Assembly: GCF_965198245.1 (NCBI RefSeq)
Contig: NZ_OZ240249.1
Span: 2,480,001 to 2,544,000, forward strand
From: Poriferisodalis sp965198245
GTDB lineage: Bacteria > Actinomycetota > Acidimicrobiia > Acidimicrobiales > Poriferisodalaceae
DNA: 64,000 nucleotides
Direction: 5' to 3'
Shown: positions 20,174 through 28,797 of the stretch, piece after piece
How the letters are laid out: each line of letters begins with the position of its first letter
Numbering within the stretch: the stretch's first letter is position 1
Notes under the pieces: model-generated
Database searches by the model: none
What the model was told of the DNA's origin: nothing
The model's input: the letters and a program-made list of their open reading frames with translations, nothing else
Made by a program: the position numbers and the translations under genes

Positions 20174-20840
20174 TCCCCGCACACAAGAGCCAAACGGCAG
20201 AAGCGGTCTCACCACATACCCGGACCCGCCACCCGCGAAGAACCCTCGGGCATTCGACCGCACGACCTCCACGATGCCTCGGAGTGCTCATGTTGCACAT
20301 GGCCGCGGGTTCCAGACCAGGCCGCTGCTGTCGTCGAGCTTGGGCGATTTGTCGGGGTCCGCGCACGCCTGGTCGAGCTGGGCTTGGGTCAGGCCTATGG
20401 AGCAGATTCCACGCTGTGAAGTCGTCGTTGGTCGTGGATACGCGTGCGAGGTACTTGTCCGCTTTGGCGTCCCATTTCACTATTGCCTTGGCGAAGCGGG
20501 GAGACCAGTACCTGTCGCACCTGTCCCAGGTCGATGCCTGGCGCAACATTCTGCCCGTTGGGGCGCCGGGGCCGGCGAAGCACCGACCGGTACCGGACTG
20601 CCATAGGGTCAGCATCCCTGACGGTTGCGCATGTTGCAAGAATTCGTGGGACGGTTAGCTTCGCCGCCGCCATTTCCGGTGACAAACCATGCTCGCCTAT
20701 CCCATGCGGTGGAGGCAACGGCGGTCACCAGGCCGGGAGTGAACCTGGCGACAGTTGCCACGCCGTTGACACACTGGGCATAGGCCGCACAAGTGCGTAT
20801 GGCCACTGCCACGCCCACTCAAGCCGGGTCGGAGACAACT
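20174..20840. other. Decayed interval, possible remnant on the minus strand
   Basis: About 670 bp without an intact gene. On the minus strand around 20390-20540 a stretch reads as convincing protein (RFAKAIVKWDAKADKYLARV, then NDDFTAWNLLH). Near 20300-20370 the sense continues in another frame (DPDKSPKLDDSSGLVWNP). This looks like a frameshifted, degraded gene of unknown family. No start, ribosome-binding site or complete frame can be given. Confidence 0.35.
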
Positions 20841-21233
20841 TTACATAATGTCTATTATCGGCGTTGACACAGCAGCAGCTTGTTGCAGGGCGCTATCTTG
20901 GCGGACGCGAATCCAGTCGCGCATCACCGGCTCGGCGAACAGCAGGCGCGCATCCTCGGTGCGCTGCCCTTCGGGCGAGAGATGAACGCCAGTGCCGACG
21001 ACCTAGACACCGTTGAAACGCCTGAAAATCCTGCCTCTTTGTGTCTGGGACAGAAGATTGAGCGACATCGCGGTGATGTCGTCGAGCCAGCCACTGATGC
21101 TGGCGTCATGCTTGATCACTGCCCACTTGCGTGCCTGAGCCGCCTCTTGAGCTGCGTTGAGCACCGCTGTCTTGCCAGCACCCCTGAAGCCGACGATGAT
21201 CTGCGCGGACGTTTGTTTATGGTTTTTTGTTTC
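20841..21233 (-). pseudogene. Remnant of a P-loop ATPase gene
   Basis: Between stop codons at 21234-21236 and 21003-21005 the minus strand encodes 76 residues beginning in the middle of a domain. It has IIVGFRGAGKTAVLNAAQEA (Walker A and following helix), then KWAVIKHDASISGWLDDIT, as in AAA ATPases of the archaeal-type/ORC-like group. No start codon precedes the Walker A. Downstream in another frame (to TAA at 20841) comes GVHLSPEGQRTEDARLLFAEPVMRDWIR, which looks like the C-terminal part of a protein and may be from the same gene after an internal deletion. Both ends are missing, so I call it a pseudogene. Confidence 0.55.
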
Positions 21234-21316
21234 CTATGCAAATCGACCGCGGTCCCGTCACACGACACTGAGGCACGGTCGCAGGTGCCACGAGTGCCGC
21301 TGGATAACCCTCGGAC

Positions 21317-23473
21317 TCAGATATCGAGGGCCTGGCCGTAGTTGCGGCTGTGCTCGATGATGAAGTCTCGTCGGGGTGCGACGTCGGCGCCCATCATCAC
21401 CTTGAACGCCTCTTCGGCTTGTGCCAGGGCCGCTTTGGCGTCGCCCAGGCTGATCTTGCGCAGGACCCTGGTCTGCGGATTGAGCGTCGTTTCGAAGAGC
21501 TCGTCGTCGTCCATCTCGCCGAGACCCTTGAACCGAGTGAGCCGGTACCTCCGGTTTGCTGCATCAAGCTCATCGACAAGCGCTGCCCGCTCGGCCTCTG
21601 AGTACACGAACTTCTTCTGCGTGCCGATGCTGAACGCGTGTGTCGGCGGCTGCGCCGCGTACACCCGCCCAGCGGCCAGCAACGGCCGCATGTAGTGATA
21701 GATGAGCGTCAGGACGAGGCATCGGATGTGGCTGCCGTCCACGTCTGCGTCCGCGAGCAGGATGAGGCGTTCGTAGCGGCACGCATCGAGGTCGAATGCA
21801 GCACCCGAGCCCGCACCCATTGCCGTGAACAGCGCCGTGGCCTCTGCGTTGTCCAGAACCGCCTTCAGGGTTCCCTTGCCGGCGTTGACGACTTTGCCTC
21901 GCAGCGGCAGCACCGCTTGCCATGCGCTGTCGCGTGACCGCTTTGCCGGGCCGGCGGCGGAATCGCCTTCCACGATCAGCAACTCGCCGGCCGGATGCAG
22001 CCGGCAGTCAGCCAGCTTGTCCGGGAGTCCGTTATTGCCGAGTGACGCCGCCTTGCGCTTCTGATCGAGGGCTCGACGCGACTCCACACGGTTCACGACC
22101 GCATTGGCGAACTTGTCGATCAGCGCTCGCACATGGACCTTCTTCGAGCCCGCCGCGCTGCCGTCGAACCACGCACGCAATCCTTCGCGCACCACATTGG
22201 CCACGATCCGCTGCACCTGTGGAGTCCCCAGCTCGCGCTTGGTCTGGCCCCGGAACTGCGGTTCGGGAAGAGTGGCCCGCACTACGGCGACAAGCCCTTC
22301 TTGCACATCCTCTCGCTGTGCACGGGCATCGTCGCGCAGGCGCCGCAGCTTGCGCGGGTCGGCCTCGGCCAGCGCTGCGTTCACCGCTGTCGTGAGTGCT
22401 CGTTCGAATCCCGCGATGTGCGTGCCGCCCTCGGGTGTCGGGATCGTGTTCACGAACCCGACAATGCGGCTGTCGTAGGCCTGCGTCCAGCGCAGTGCCA
22501 CCTCGACATCGCACTGGCGCGTGACGTCGGTGAGCTTGCCGTCCACGGGCACCCGCTCGGTGAATTCCTCCGAGCCGGTCAGGCGGATGAGCCCGGTCAC
22601 CGATGCGTCATGGCCGCACAGCTTGTCGACGAAGTCTGCCAAGCCGCCCGCTGAGACAACCTGCTCGACGACCGGCGGATCCGCCCGGCGGTCGGCCAGG
22701 GTGATCTTGACCTTGGGCACCAGGAAGCACACCTGTTCGATGCGCTCGCGCACCTCGTCGAAATCCACGACAGCCGACGGGTCGAAGATCCCGGTGTCGG
22801 GCCAGAACCGCACGCGAGTGCCCGTGCGTCCCGCCGACACCCGTCCGACCCGCTTGAGCTTGTGCCCGGCGCGGAAGCGGCCGGCGCTGTCGGTGTGTCC
22901 GGCAATTCGATCCTTGAATTCCAGGCGGTGGGTGACGCCCTTGCGGTTCACATCGACAACGAGGTGGCTCGACAGTGCGTTCACGACCGATGCTCCGACA
23001 CCGTGCAGACCTCCCGAAGACCCATACGCCCCAGTGCCGAACTTCCCCCCGGCGTGCAACTCGGTGAACACCACTTCGAGAGCGGTGATGTTGTCGTGCT
23101 TGACGCCGACGGGGATCCCTCGACCCCGGTCGACGACCTCATAGGAGCCATCATCGTGCAGAGTGATCTCGATGCTGCGACCATGGCCAGCAGCAGCCTC
23201 GTCGACGGCATTGTCGATGATCTCCCACAGAAGGTGCACGAGACCTGTCGAGCCGGTGCTGCCGATGTACATCCCCGGCCGCTTGCGCACCGCTTCGAGC
23301 CCTTCAAGCACCTCGATGGCGCCGGCGTCGTAGACAGCCGCCGCACTCGAATCGGCAGCGCGTGCGGGGGGCTCGGACCTGGCATCGCGATCAGCTTCGT
23401 CTGCCATCTTGCGGGGTGTTCCTTCCGTCGCCGCGCGGGAATCTGTGCCAACCGGTGTGGGGGCCGCGGCCAT
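21317..23473 (-). CDS. parE: Type IIA topoisomerase subunit B (ParE/GyrB-like)
   Basis: A 718-residue ATPase subunit. After a ~50-residue variable N-terminus it has the GHKL ATPase region: EAVRKRPGMYIGS, IIDNAVDEAAAGH and GRGIPVG, then SSGGLHGVGASVVNALS. The TOPRIM domain carries VEGDSAAGPAKRSRD and the acidic motif LADADVDGSHIR. It ends with the conserved LDI. With the A subunit it decatenates or relaxes DNA. ATG 23473 shares one base with the stop of the A-subunit gene (TGATG), and a GGGGGAG lies upstream, which fixes the start. Calling it topoisomerase IV rather than gyrase rests on the partner lacking a GyrA box. Confidence 0.9.
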   Translation of the reverse strand: MAAAPTPVGTDSRAATEGTPRKMADEADRDARSEPPARAADSSAAAVYDAGAIEVLEGLEAVRKRPGMYIGSTGSTGLVHLLWEIIDNAVDEAAAGHGRSIEITLHDDGSYEVVDRGRGIPVGVKHDNITALEVVFTELHAGGKFGTGAYGSSGGLHGVGASVVNALSSHLVVDVNRKGVTHRLEFKDRIAGHTDSAGRFRAGHKLKRVGRVSAGRTGTRVRFWPDTGIFDPSAVVDFDEVRERIEQVCFLVPKVKITLADRRADPPVVEQVVSAGGLADFVDKLCGHDASVTGLIRLTGSEEFTERVPVDGKLTDVTRQCDVEVALRWTQAYDSRIVGFVNTIPTPEGGTHIAGFERALTTAVNAALAEADPRKLRRLRDDARAQREDVQEGLVAVVRATLPEPQFRGQTKRELGTPQVQRIVANVVREGLRAWFDGSAAGSKKVHVRALIDKFANAVVNRVESRRALDQKRKAASLGNNGLPDKLADCRLHPAGELLIVEGDSAAGPAKRSRDSAWQAVLPLRGKVVNAGKGTLKAVLDNAEATALFTAMGAGSGAAFDLDACRYERLILLADADVDGSHIRCLVLTLIYHYMRPLLAAGRVYAAQPPTHAFSIGTQKKFVYSEAERAALVDELDAANRRYRLTRFKGLGEMDDDELFETTLNPQTRVLRKISLGDAKAALAQAEEAFKVMMGADVAPRRDFIIEHSRNYGQALDI

Positions 23474-25920
23474 CAGAATCGGTACTCCCCCAGCGTCACG
23501 ATCCGGGTCTGCGCCCCTCGGGCTGCACCGTTGCGACGGGTCGACTCCAATTGCGGCCGCACTGGCGTCGGATCGGGCGACGAAATGTCGCCTTGGGGTG
23601 CCGTGATCGCCGCAACTTGCCGGTTCACGCCCACCCACGCGTAGGCCACTTGTGTCTCGAACCCTGACAATCGAACCGTCGGCGAGCCTGAGGTACCTCG
23701 GCCGCGGGACGGGATGTCGGACATCTCCGTGACTTTCAGTGCCCCCTCATCGGTCACCTCCGCCACCAGCGTGCCAAAGGCGATCGGCGCAGCCGCCAGC
23801 ACCGTGGCCCCCGGCCGCAGCTTCATGCCCGTGACCCCGGCAGCGTTCGGCCCTCTCACCGTCACAGAATCGGCGGCGAATCGAAGCACGTGGCCCGTCG
23901 AGGCCACCATCGCGACTTCCCCTCCGTCCGGTGCCCCGAAGCCAGCCACGACGCGGTCCCCCTCGTTCAGCGAGATCACCGTGTTTCCACTGCGAATAGA
24001 GCCGAGCACAGCCGCATCGAGGCGTTTGGCGATGCCCCCTCGGGTGATGATCGCGATCGGTCCGCTGACGTCGCCGAACAGTGCGACGGGTTGCTCGCCA
24101 CGCGCCAACGAGAACATCTCGCGAACGGGCGCTCCCCTGCTGCCGCGCAGCATCTCAGGCACCGCTCGCACCTCCGTGCGAAGCACACGACCACGGTCGG
24201 TGATGAGGTGCACCGCATCGAGATCTGAAGCCGCCGCGGTGGCCACCAAGACGTCGTGGCGACCGGGCTTGGCGCTGAGCGGGTCCTCGGAATGGCGCCG
24301 ACCAAGCAGGCCCGATGTCGAGAGCGTGATCACGCTCGTTCGCTCGGCCGTTTCGCGCTCTCCGTCGAATTCGAGCGAGCCTGCGGCATCGGCGTGAGGG
24401 GATGGCGGCACGAACTCAACGAGGTCGTCACGATGCCGGATCTCTGTGCGACGCGGGACCGCGAACTCCTCCACCAGCTCGTCCAGCTCGCGCTCGACAA
24501 TCGTCCGGCGTCGTGCGTCTGATTCGAGAATCCTGCGGTACTGGGCAATGGCATCGCGCAACTCCCCCAATTCGTCCCGCAGGCGCTGGGTCTCGAGCGC
24601 GGTCAGCCGCCGCAGCTGCATGTCGAGGATGTGATTGGCCTGGATCTCGGTCAGGTCGAGACGGGCCATCAACTCAGTCCGTGCTGCAGCGACATCGGAA
24701 GCAGAGCGGATGATGGCGATGACCGTGTCGATGTTGTCGAGCGCGATGAGCAGACCAGCCACGATGTGCTCGCGCTCGAGCGCCCGGTCCAGCCGGTGCT
24801 GCGTCCGGCGGATGATGACATCGAGACGGTGCTCGATGTAGTGCTCGCACAACGCCCTCAGCCCGAGCTGGCGAGGCACGCCGCCCACCAGTGCCACGTT
24901 GTTGATGCCGAAAGTGTCCTCGAGCGGCGTCAGCGCCCAGAGCTGCGAGAGCACACCCTGGGCGTTGACACCAGGCCTGCATTCGATGACGAGGCGAAGC
25001 CCGTGGTTGCGGTCAGAGAGGTCGTTCACCGCTGCGACGCCCTCGATCCGGCCGCCTGCGGCCAATTCGCGGATCTTGGCCTGCACACGTTCGGGACCCA
25101 CCATGTAGGGCAACTCGGTCACCACGATGCCGTCCCGCCTCGACGTGATCGGTTCGATGTGGGCTTTTGCCCGGATCCGGATCGTGCCCCGGCCCGACTC
25201 GTACGCCTCGGCGAGGCCGTCGTCGACGATGACAGTGCCGCCCGAGGGGAAGTCCGGTCCCCGCACCAGGCTCATCAGCTCTGCGGTTGTGGGCTTGGGC
25301 CGGCGTTGGCGCAGGACCAGCTTGATCGCCGACGCCACTTCGGCCAAGTTGTGCGGCGCCATATTGGTGGCCATGCCCACGGCGATGCCGCTGGCGCCGT
25401 TCACGAGCAGATTCGGCAGCAGCGCCGGCAAGCACGCAGGTTCGGTGCGCTCGCCGTCAAAGTTCGACACGAGGTCGACCGTGCCCTCATCGATGCCGGC
25501 AACCATCGTCATTGCCAAGGCGCTCAGGCGGGCCTCGGTGTAGCGGTACGCAGCAGGCGGGTCGTCGAGGCTGCCGAAATTCCCTTTGGGCTCCACCAGC
25601 GGAGCGGACATCGCGAAGGCCTGGCCCATGCGGACCATTGCCTCGTAGATCGCGCCGTCGCCGTGGGGGTGGTACTTGCCCATCACCTCCCCCACCACGC
25701 CGGCGGACTTGCGAAACGGCGTGCCGGGGCGCAAGCCCAGGTCGTCCATGACGTACAGGATCCGGCGCTGCACGGGCTTGAGACCGTCGCGGACGTCCGG
25801 AATCGCGCGGGCTGTGGTGACCGAGAGCGCATAGGGCATGAATGAGTCGCGCATCTCATCAGCGACATCCACCTCGTGGATCTCGCTGGCGATTGACGTT
25901 GGAGCAGTCGGACCGGCCAT
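23473..25920 (-). CDS. parC: Type IIA topoisomerase subunit A (ParC/GyrA-like)
   Basis: An 815-residue breakage-reunion subunit. The N-terminal part shows SFMPYALSVTTARAIPDVRDGLKPVQRRIL, KYHPHGDGAIYEAMVRM and the catalytic tyrosine in AAYRYTEARLS. A coiled-coil gate (HILDMQLRRLTALE) and a C-terminal beta-pinwheel follow. I see no QRRGGKG-type GyrA box in the pinwheel, which favours a topoisomerase IV-like enzyme. ATG 25920 lies 10 bp behind AAGGA; a GTG two codons upstream (25926) is the alternative. It is the first gene of a two-gene operon with the B subunit. Confidence 0.9.
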   Translation of the reverse strand: MAGPTAPTSIASEIHEVDVADEMRDSFMPYALSVTTARAIPDVRDGLKPVQRRILYVMDDLGLRPGTPFRKSAGVVGEVMGKYHPHGDGAIYEAMVRMGQAFAMSAPLVEPKGNFGSLDDPPAAYRYTEARLSALAMTMVAGIDEGTVDLVSNFDGERTEPACLPALLPNLLVNGASGIAVGMATNMAPHNLAEVASAIKLVLRQRRPKPTTAELMSLVRGPDFPSGGTVIVDDGLAEAYESGRGTIRIRAKAHIEPITSRRDGIVVTELPYMVGPERVQAKIRELAAGGRIEGVAAVNDLSDRNHGLRLVIECRPGVNAQGVLSQLWALTPLEDTFGINNVALVGGVPRQLGLRALCEHYIEHRLDVIIRRTQHRLDRALEREHIVAGLLIALDNIDTVIAIIRSASDVAAARTELMARLDLTEIQANHILDMQLRRLTALETQRLRDELGELRDAIAQYRRILESDARRRTIVERELDELVEEFAVPRRTEIRHRDDLVEFVPPSPHADAAGSLEFDGERETAERTSVITLSTSGLLGRRHSEDPLSAKPGRHDVLVATAAASDLDAVHLITDRGRVLRTEVRAVPEMLRGSRGAPVREMFSLARGEQPVALFGDVSGPIAIITRGGIAKRLDAAVLGSIRSGNTVISLNEGDRVVAGFGAPDGGEVAMVASTGHVLRFAADSVTVRGPNAAGVTGMKLRPGATVLAAAPIAFGTLVAEVTDEGALKVTEMSDIPSRGRGTSGSPTVRLSGFETQVAYAWVGVNRQVAAITAPQGDISSPDPTPVRPQLESTRRNGAARGAQTRIVTLGEYRF

Positions 25921-26287
25921 CAGCACCGATTCCTTTCTGTGGCTGGCCTTGCAGCGACTTGGGTGTTCTCGCGCGGCGAGCGCGCAACATCGCGGCCGAG
26001 GTGATCTGATTTGTCAGAGGACCATTTCGGCCGGCACTTGCGAGGGTACGACCCCTGCGCGTCTGCGCTGAGTCAATTGCGCTGGATCGGCTCAGTCGAG
26101 GCCCGCCCCTCGCTCTCATTGCCGTTGACGAGCCAGCAAGGACTACCCTCCGGCACGTGTCGGTGAGGCCTGCGGCGGGATTCGCTGCCCCCACGCAACG
26201 CTGCGTCGTCGGCACGCTGGCCGTGCCATCACCACAGCCGGTGCCCCCGCTGCGCACAGCGCAGGATGCCCGACGTGCGGAGCGACG
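25921..26287. other. Intergenic region between divergent genes
   Basis: About 365 bp between the divergent topoisomerase operon and the Arg-rich protein gene. It should hold both promoters. I find no tRNA, riboswitch, terminator or further gene in it, and no convincing -35/-10 pair. Confidence 0.4.
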
Positions 26288-27916
26288 ATGAGCCGACGCA
26301 TCGAGGTCGAACTGACAAGTCGACGCGACGACGGCTCGTGGACATGGCGCGCTGCGGGAGCCAAGCAGCCCAAAGGAACCCTCAACGGCGAACTGGTGCC
26401 GGCGGGTATTGCTGCGGGCGATGTCGTGCGGGTCGATGCCGACTTCGAGATCGACGGGATCACCGTCACTGCGGTGCTGCCGCCCAAGACCCGAAGCGGC
26501 AAGCCGGAATCCGAGCGGATCGAATTGCTCGGACCGCCCGGGCGGGGAGGCGGCTCGGGCACGACATCCGGCGTTGGTACGCGCCGAGGCGGCCGCAAGC
26601 GCGATGGGGAACGGACCGGTCGACGTGACGGTGATCGCGGACCACGCGCGCGGCGCAAGCCGCGCGGCGAGCGCTCCGATCGTGACGGCGCTCCCGAGGG
26701 GGCCACCGCGAAGCGCGCCAGCGCGCCAAAGCAACGCCGCCAGCGTGACGGGGACAACCGAGCGCCCCGGGGCCTCTCCGCGGATCGCGCCAAGAGATCC
26801 AAGCGCTCCGCACCGAAGCCCGATACCCCTGATCGCCCGCCTCGTCCAAAAGCTCGCAAGCTGCGTCCTGACCGCAAGCATCGGGATGCGCTGATTGCCT
26901 CCCTGCCTGCCGAGCAGCAGGTCGTGGCCGAACAGGTGGCTCGGGGAGGGCTCGCGGCAGTACGTACCGAGATCGAAGCGCAGAATCGAAGAGCTGCAGC
27001 CGAAGGAAATCCAGAGGTCGCGGCCGAAGGTTTGATCTCGCTGGCAGAATCCCTCGTCGGCCCACTGCAATCTGCGGAGTGGCGCGACCGCGCTGACGCG
27101 GCAATCAGCCAGATCGAGAAGCTCGACCTGCGAGATCTTCGCTCTGTTCTCGTCGCCGCGGAGGACTTCGCCCGAGACGCCGAGGCTCGCGAATTGGCAG
27201 ACCGAATTCGAGACGGCCTTAACGATCGGCTCGAACGCAGTCAGCGTGAATGGCATGACGACCTGCGCTTGACGCTGACCGAAGGCCGCGTTGTGCGTGC
27301 GCTGCGGCTGAGCTCTCGTCCGCCTAAGGCCGGTGCGCCCTTACCGCCCGAGATCGCACAGGAGCTCACGGGCCAGGCCAACGCCGCGCTCGGCTCTGGG
27401 GCCTCGCAGCATCGGATCGCCGTGGTGCTCGAAGCAGTTGCTTACTCACCTGTTCGGCCCTACGTCGTGCTCCCGAACATTCCGGACGAACCCGAGGCCG
27501 AGCTGCTCGAAGTCGTGCGCAGGATCGCAGACCGGCTGCCCGAAGTCGCCACGGCGCTCGGGATCGACCCCACTGCCGCTCGACGGGGTGGCCGGCCACG
27601 CCGCGGCTCCAAGAAGCAGTCAGCCGCCGCTCTGTCCAAGAAGGCCGACGCAGACCGACCCAAGGCCGACACTGCCGACGATCCTGCACCCGAGACGGAC
27701 ACTGCCGAAACGCCGGCCGACGACGCTTCACCGGAGTCAGGCAACGACGCTTCACCAGAGTTGGCCGACGACGCTTCACCAGAGTTGGCCGACGACGCTT
27801 CGCCCAAGTCAGGCGACGACGCTTCCCCAGCGTTGGGCGATGCCGCTCCGAAGGAGTCGGACGACGACTCAACCCCTGATGACGTGGCGGTCGAGGAAGT
27901 CGCGCATCCCGCCTGA
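26288..27916 (+). CDS. Conserved-type hypothetical protein with Arg-rich and acidic low-complexity regions
   Basis: A 542-residue protein of unknown function. Residues 1-80 form an ordered N-terminal domain (IEVELTSRRDDGSWTWRAAG, then beta-rich). Residues ~85-195 are highly basic and Gly/Arg-rich (RRGGRKRDGERTGRRDGDRG). Residues ~200-430 are helical and contain AALIASLPAEQ-like and LRDLRSVLVAAEDFARDAEARELADRI segments plus VVLPNIPDEPEAELLEVVRRI. The C-terminus is acidic and repetitive, with five copies of D-D-A-S-P-x-L/S. The basic region suggests nucleic-acid or ribosome contact, by composition only. ATG 26288 follows GGAG. The 3' end overlaps the convergent NUDIX gene by 48 bp. Confidence 0.75.
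   Translation: MSRRIEVELTSRRDDGSWTWRAAGAKQPKGTLNGELVPAGIAAGDVVRVDADFEIDGITVTAVLPPKTRSGKPESERIELLGPPGRGGGSGTTSGVGTRRGGRKRDGERTGRRDGDRGPRARRKPRGERSDRDGAPEGATAKRASAPKQRRQRDGDNRAPRGLSADRAKRSKRSAPKPDTPDRPPRPKARKLRPDRKHRDALIASLPAEQQVVAEQVARGGLAAVRTEIEAQNRRAAAEGNPEVAAEGLISLAESLVGPLQSAEWRDRADAAISQIEKLDLRDLRSVLVAAEDFARDAEARELADRIRDGLNDRLERSQREWHDDLRLTLTEGRVVRALRLSSRPPKAGAPLPPEIAQELTGQANAALGSGASQHRIAVVLEAVAYSPVRPYVVLPNIPDEPEAELLEVVRRIADRLPEVATALGIDPTAARRGGRPRRGSKKQSAAALSKKADADRPKADTADDPAPETDTAETPADDASPESGNDASPELADDASPELADDASPKSGDDASPALGDAAPKESDDDSTPDDVAVEEVAHPA
27719..27844 (+). repeat. 24-bp coding tandem repeat
   Basis: Five imperfect copies of a 24-bp unit (consensus GACGACGCTTCACCAGAGTT plus GGCC) encode repeated acidic octapeptides near the C-terminus of the Arg-rich protein. 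Copies 2 and 3 are nearly identical, pointing to recent slippage. Confidence 0.8.
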
Positions 27917-28276
27917 GAGCGGGATCAAGCCGTCGCCGATCTCGTCAAAGCTGACGAAACGCGCAGCTGCGGCGTCATCGCCGGCAATCGGCATCGCGTC
28001 AGAACCGCAGCGAACGGCGTAGTCCAGGATCACGAAGTGATTCGTTGCGCTGACGTGCTCAGTGACGCCGACCAGATCACCGCACTCCACCGTCAGTCCC
28101 GTTTCTTCTGCCAGCTCTCGTTCCACGGCGGTACGCAGGCGCTCCCCAGCTTCGACTCGACCCCCTGGAAACGCCCACATCCCGACTGCGGGCGGACGGG
28201 CTCGTTTGACGAGCAGCACCGAGCGGCCCCGCACTGCGATGCCCCCGACGCAGATCTCTGGTCTTGGGCCCATCAC
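27869..28276 (-). CDS. NUDIX hydrolase (MutT-like)
   Basis: A 135-residue pyrophosphohydrolase with a full NUDIX box, G-G-R-V-E-A-G-E-R-L...REL-AEETGL, at residues ~40-62. All metal-binding glutamates are present. The family removes pyrophosphate from damaged or surplus nucleoside diphosphate derivatives; the substrate is not predictable, though the length fits MutT-like sanitising enzymes. The GTG start overlaps the stop of the acetyltransferase gene (GTGA), making a two-gene operon. The 3' end overlaps the convergent plus-strand gene. Confidence 0.88.
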   Translation of the reverse strand: MMGPRPEICVGGIAVRGRSVLLVKRARPPAVGMWAFPGGRVEAGERLRTAVERELAEETGLTVECGDLVGVTEHVSATNHFVILDYAVRCGSDAMPIAGDDAAAARFVSFDEIGDGLIPLSGGMRDFLDRHVIRG

Positions 28277-28770
28277 TCCCCCGCGTTCGCGGGCGGTTCA
28301 CCTTCCAGCTTTCGGTGCAGCACGAGAAGACGGGCGGTGAACCCGAAGGTCTCGAAGAAGTTCTTCGTGGCTCGGTTTCCCGGCAACGCCAACGCATCGA
28401 TGCCGACGCAATTGTGTTCACCGCACCAGCCAAGAACTTCTGAAATGAGTGCCTCGCCGACTGCGACCTCTCGCGCGCCCGGAGTTACATACAAGTCAAG
28501 TACCCGGCCGAGGAGCTCACCGGTTTGCAGCACCTCGATGGCGGCTGTGGCATAGCCAACCGCAGTGCCGTCGATCGTGCCGATCCAGAGCTGCTGATCC
28601 GGGTCGCTCAAGGCGGCCTCAAGACTCATCTCGAACGGGCGAGCACGCACTTCCCGGCGCGACCAGACCCAGCCGCCACGTGCATCGACCTGCTCGGCGA
28701 CGGCATCTGCAGCAAGACCGGCGAGCGCTTCGAGATCTCCCCGACCGGCGAGGCGGGCCGCTATGTCCAT
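28273..28770 (-). CDS. GNAT-family N-acetyltransferase
   Basis: A 165-residue GNAT-fold protein. It shows the central strand pair WIGTIDGTAVGYATAAI and LGRVLDLYVTPGAREVAVGEAL, the acetyl-CoA-binding motif A in a slightly degenerate form. CVGIDALALPGNRATKNFFETFGF is the typical motif B with the final helix. It transfers an acetyl group to an unknown amine. It is the first gene of a pair with the NUDIX hydrolase, and its start lies 27 bp after the stop of the ThyX-like gene on the same strand. Confidence 0.82.
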   Translation of the reverse strand: MDIAARLAGRGDLEALAGLAADAVAEQVDARGGWVWSRREVRARPFEMSLEAALSDPDQQLWIGTIDGTAVGYATAAIEVLQTGELLGRVLDLYVTPGAREVAVGEALISEVLGWCGEHNCVGIDALALPGNRATKNFFETFGFTARLLVLHRKLEGEPPANAGE

Positions 28771-28797
28771 GCTGGGGGGCTCATGTGGCGGGGTCCA

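Noticed and set aside
20880..21341. 153-residue plus-strand frame
   Set aside because: It is antiparallel to the P-loop ATPase remnant, whose sense is clear on the minus strand.
25921..26287. tRNA or small RNA gene between the topoisomerase operon and the Arg-rich protein
   Set aside because: No T-loop consensus or cloverleaf arms could be found.
27719..27844. CRISPR-like array
   Set aside because: The units are contiguous, without spacers, in frame and protein-coding. The other short repeats in the window are the same.
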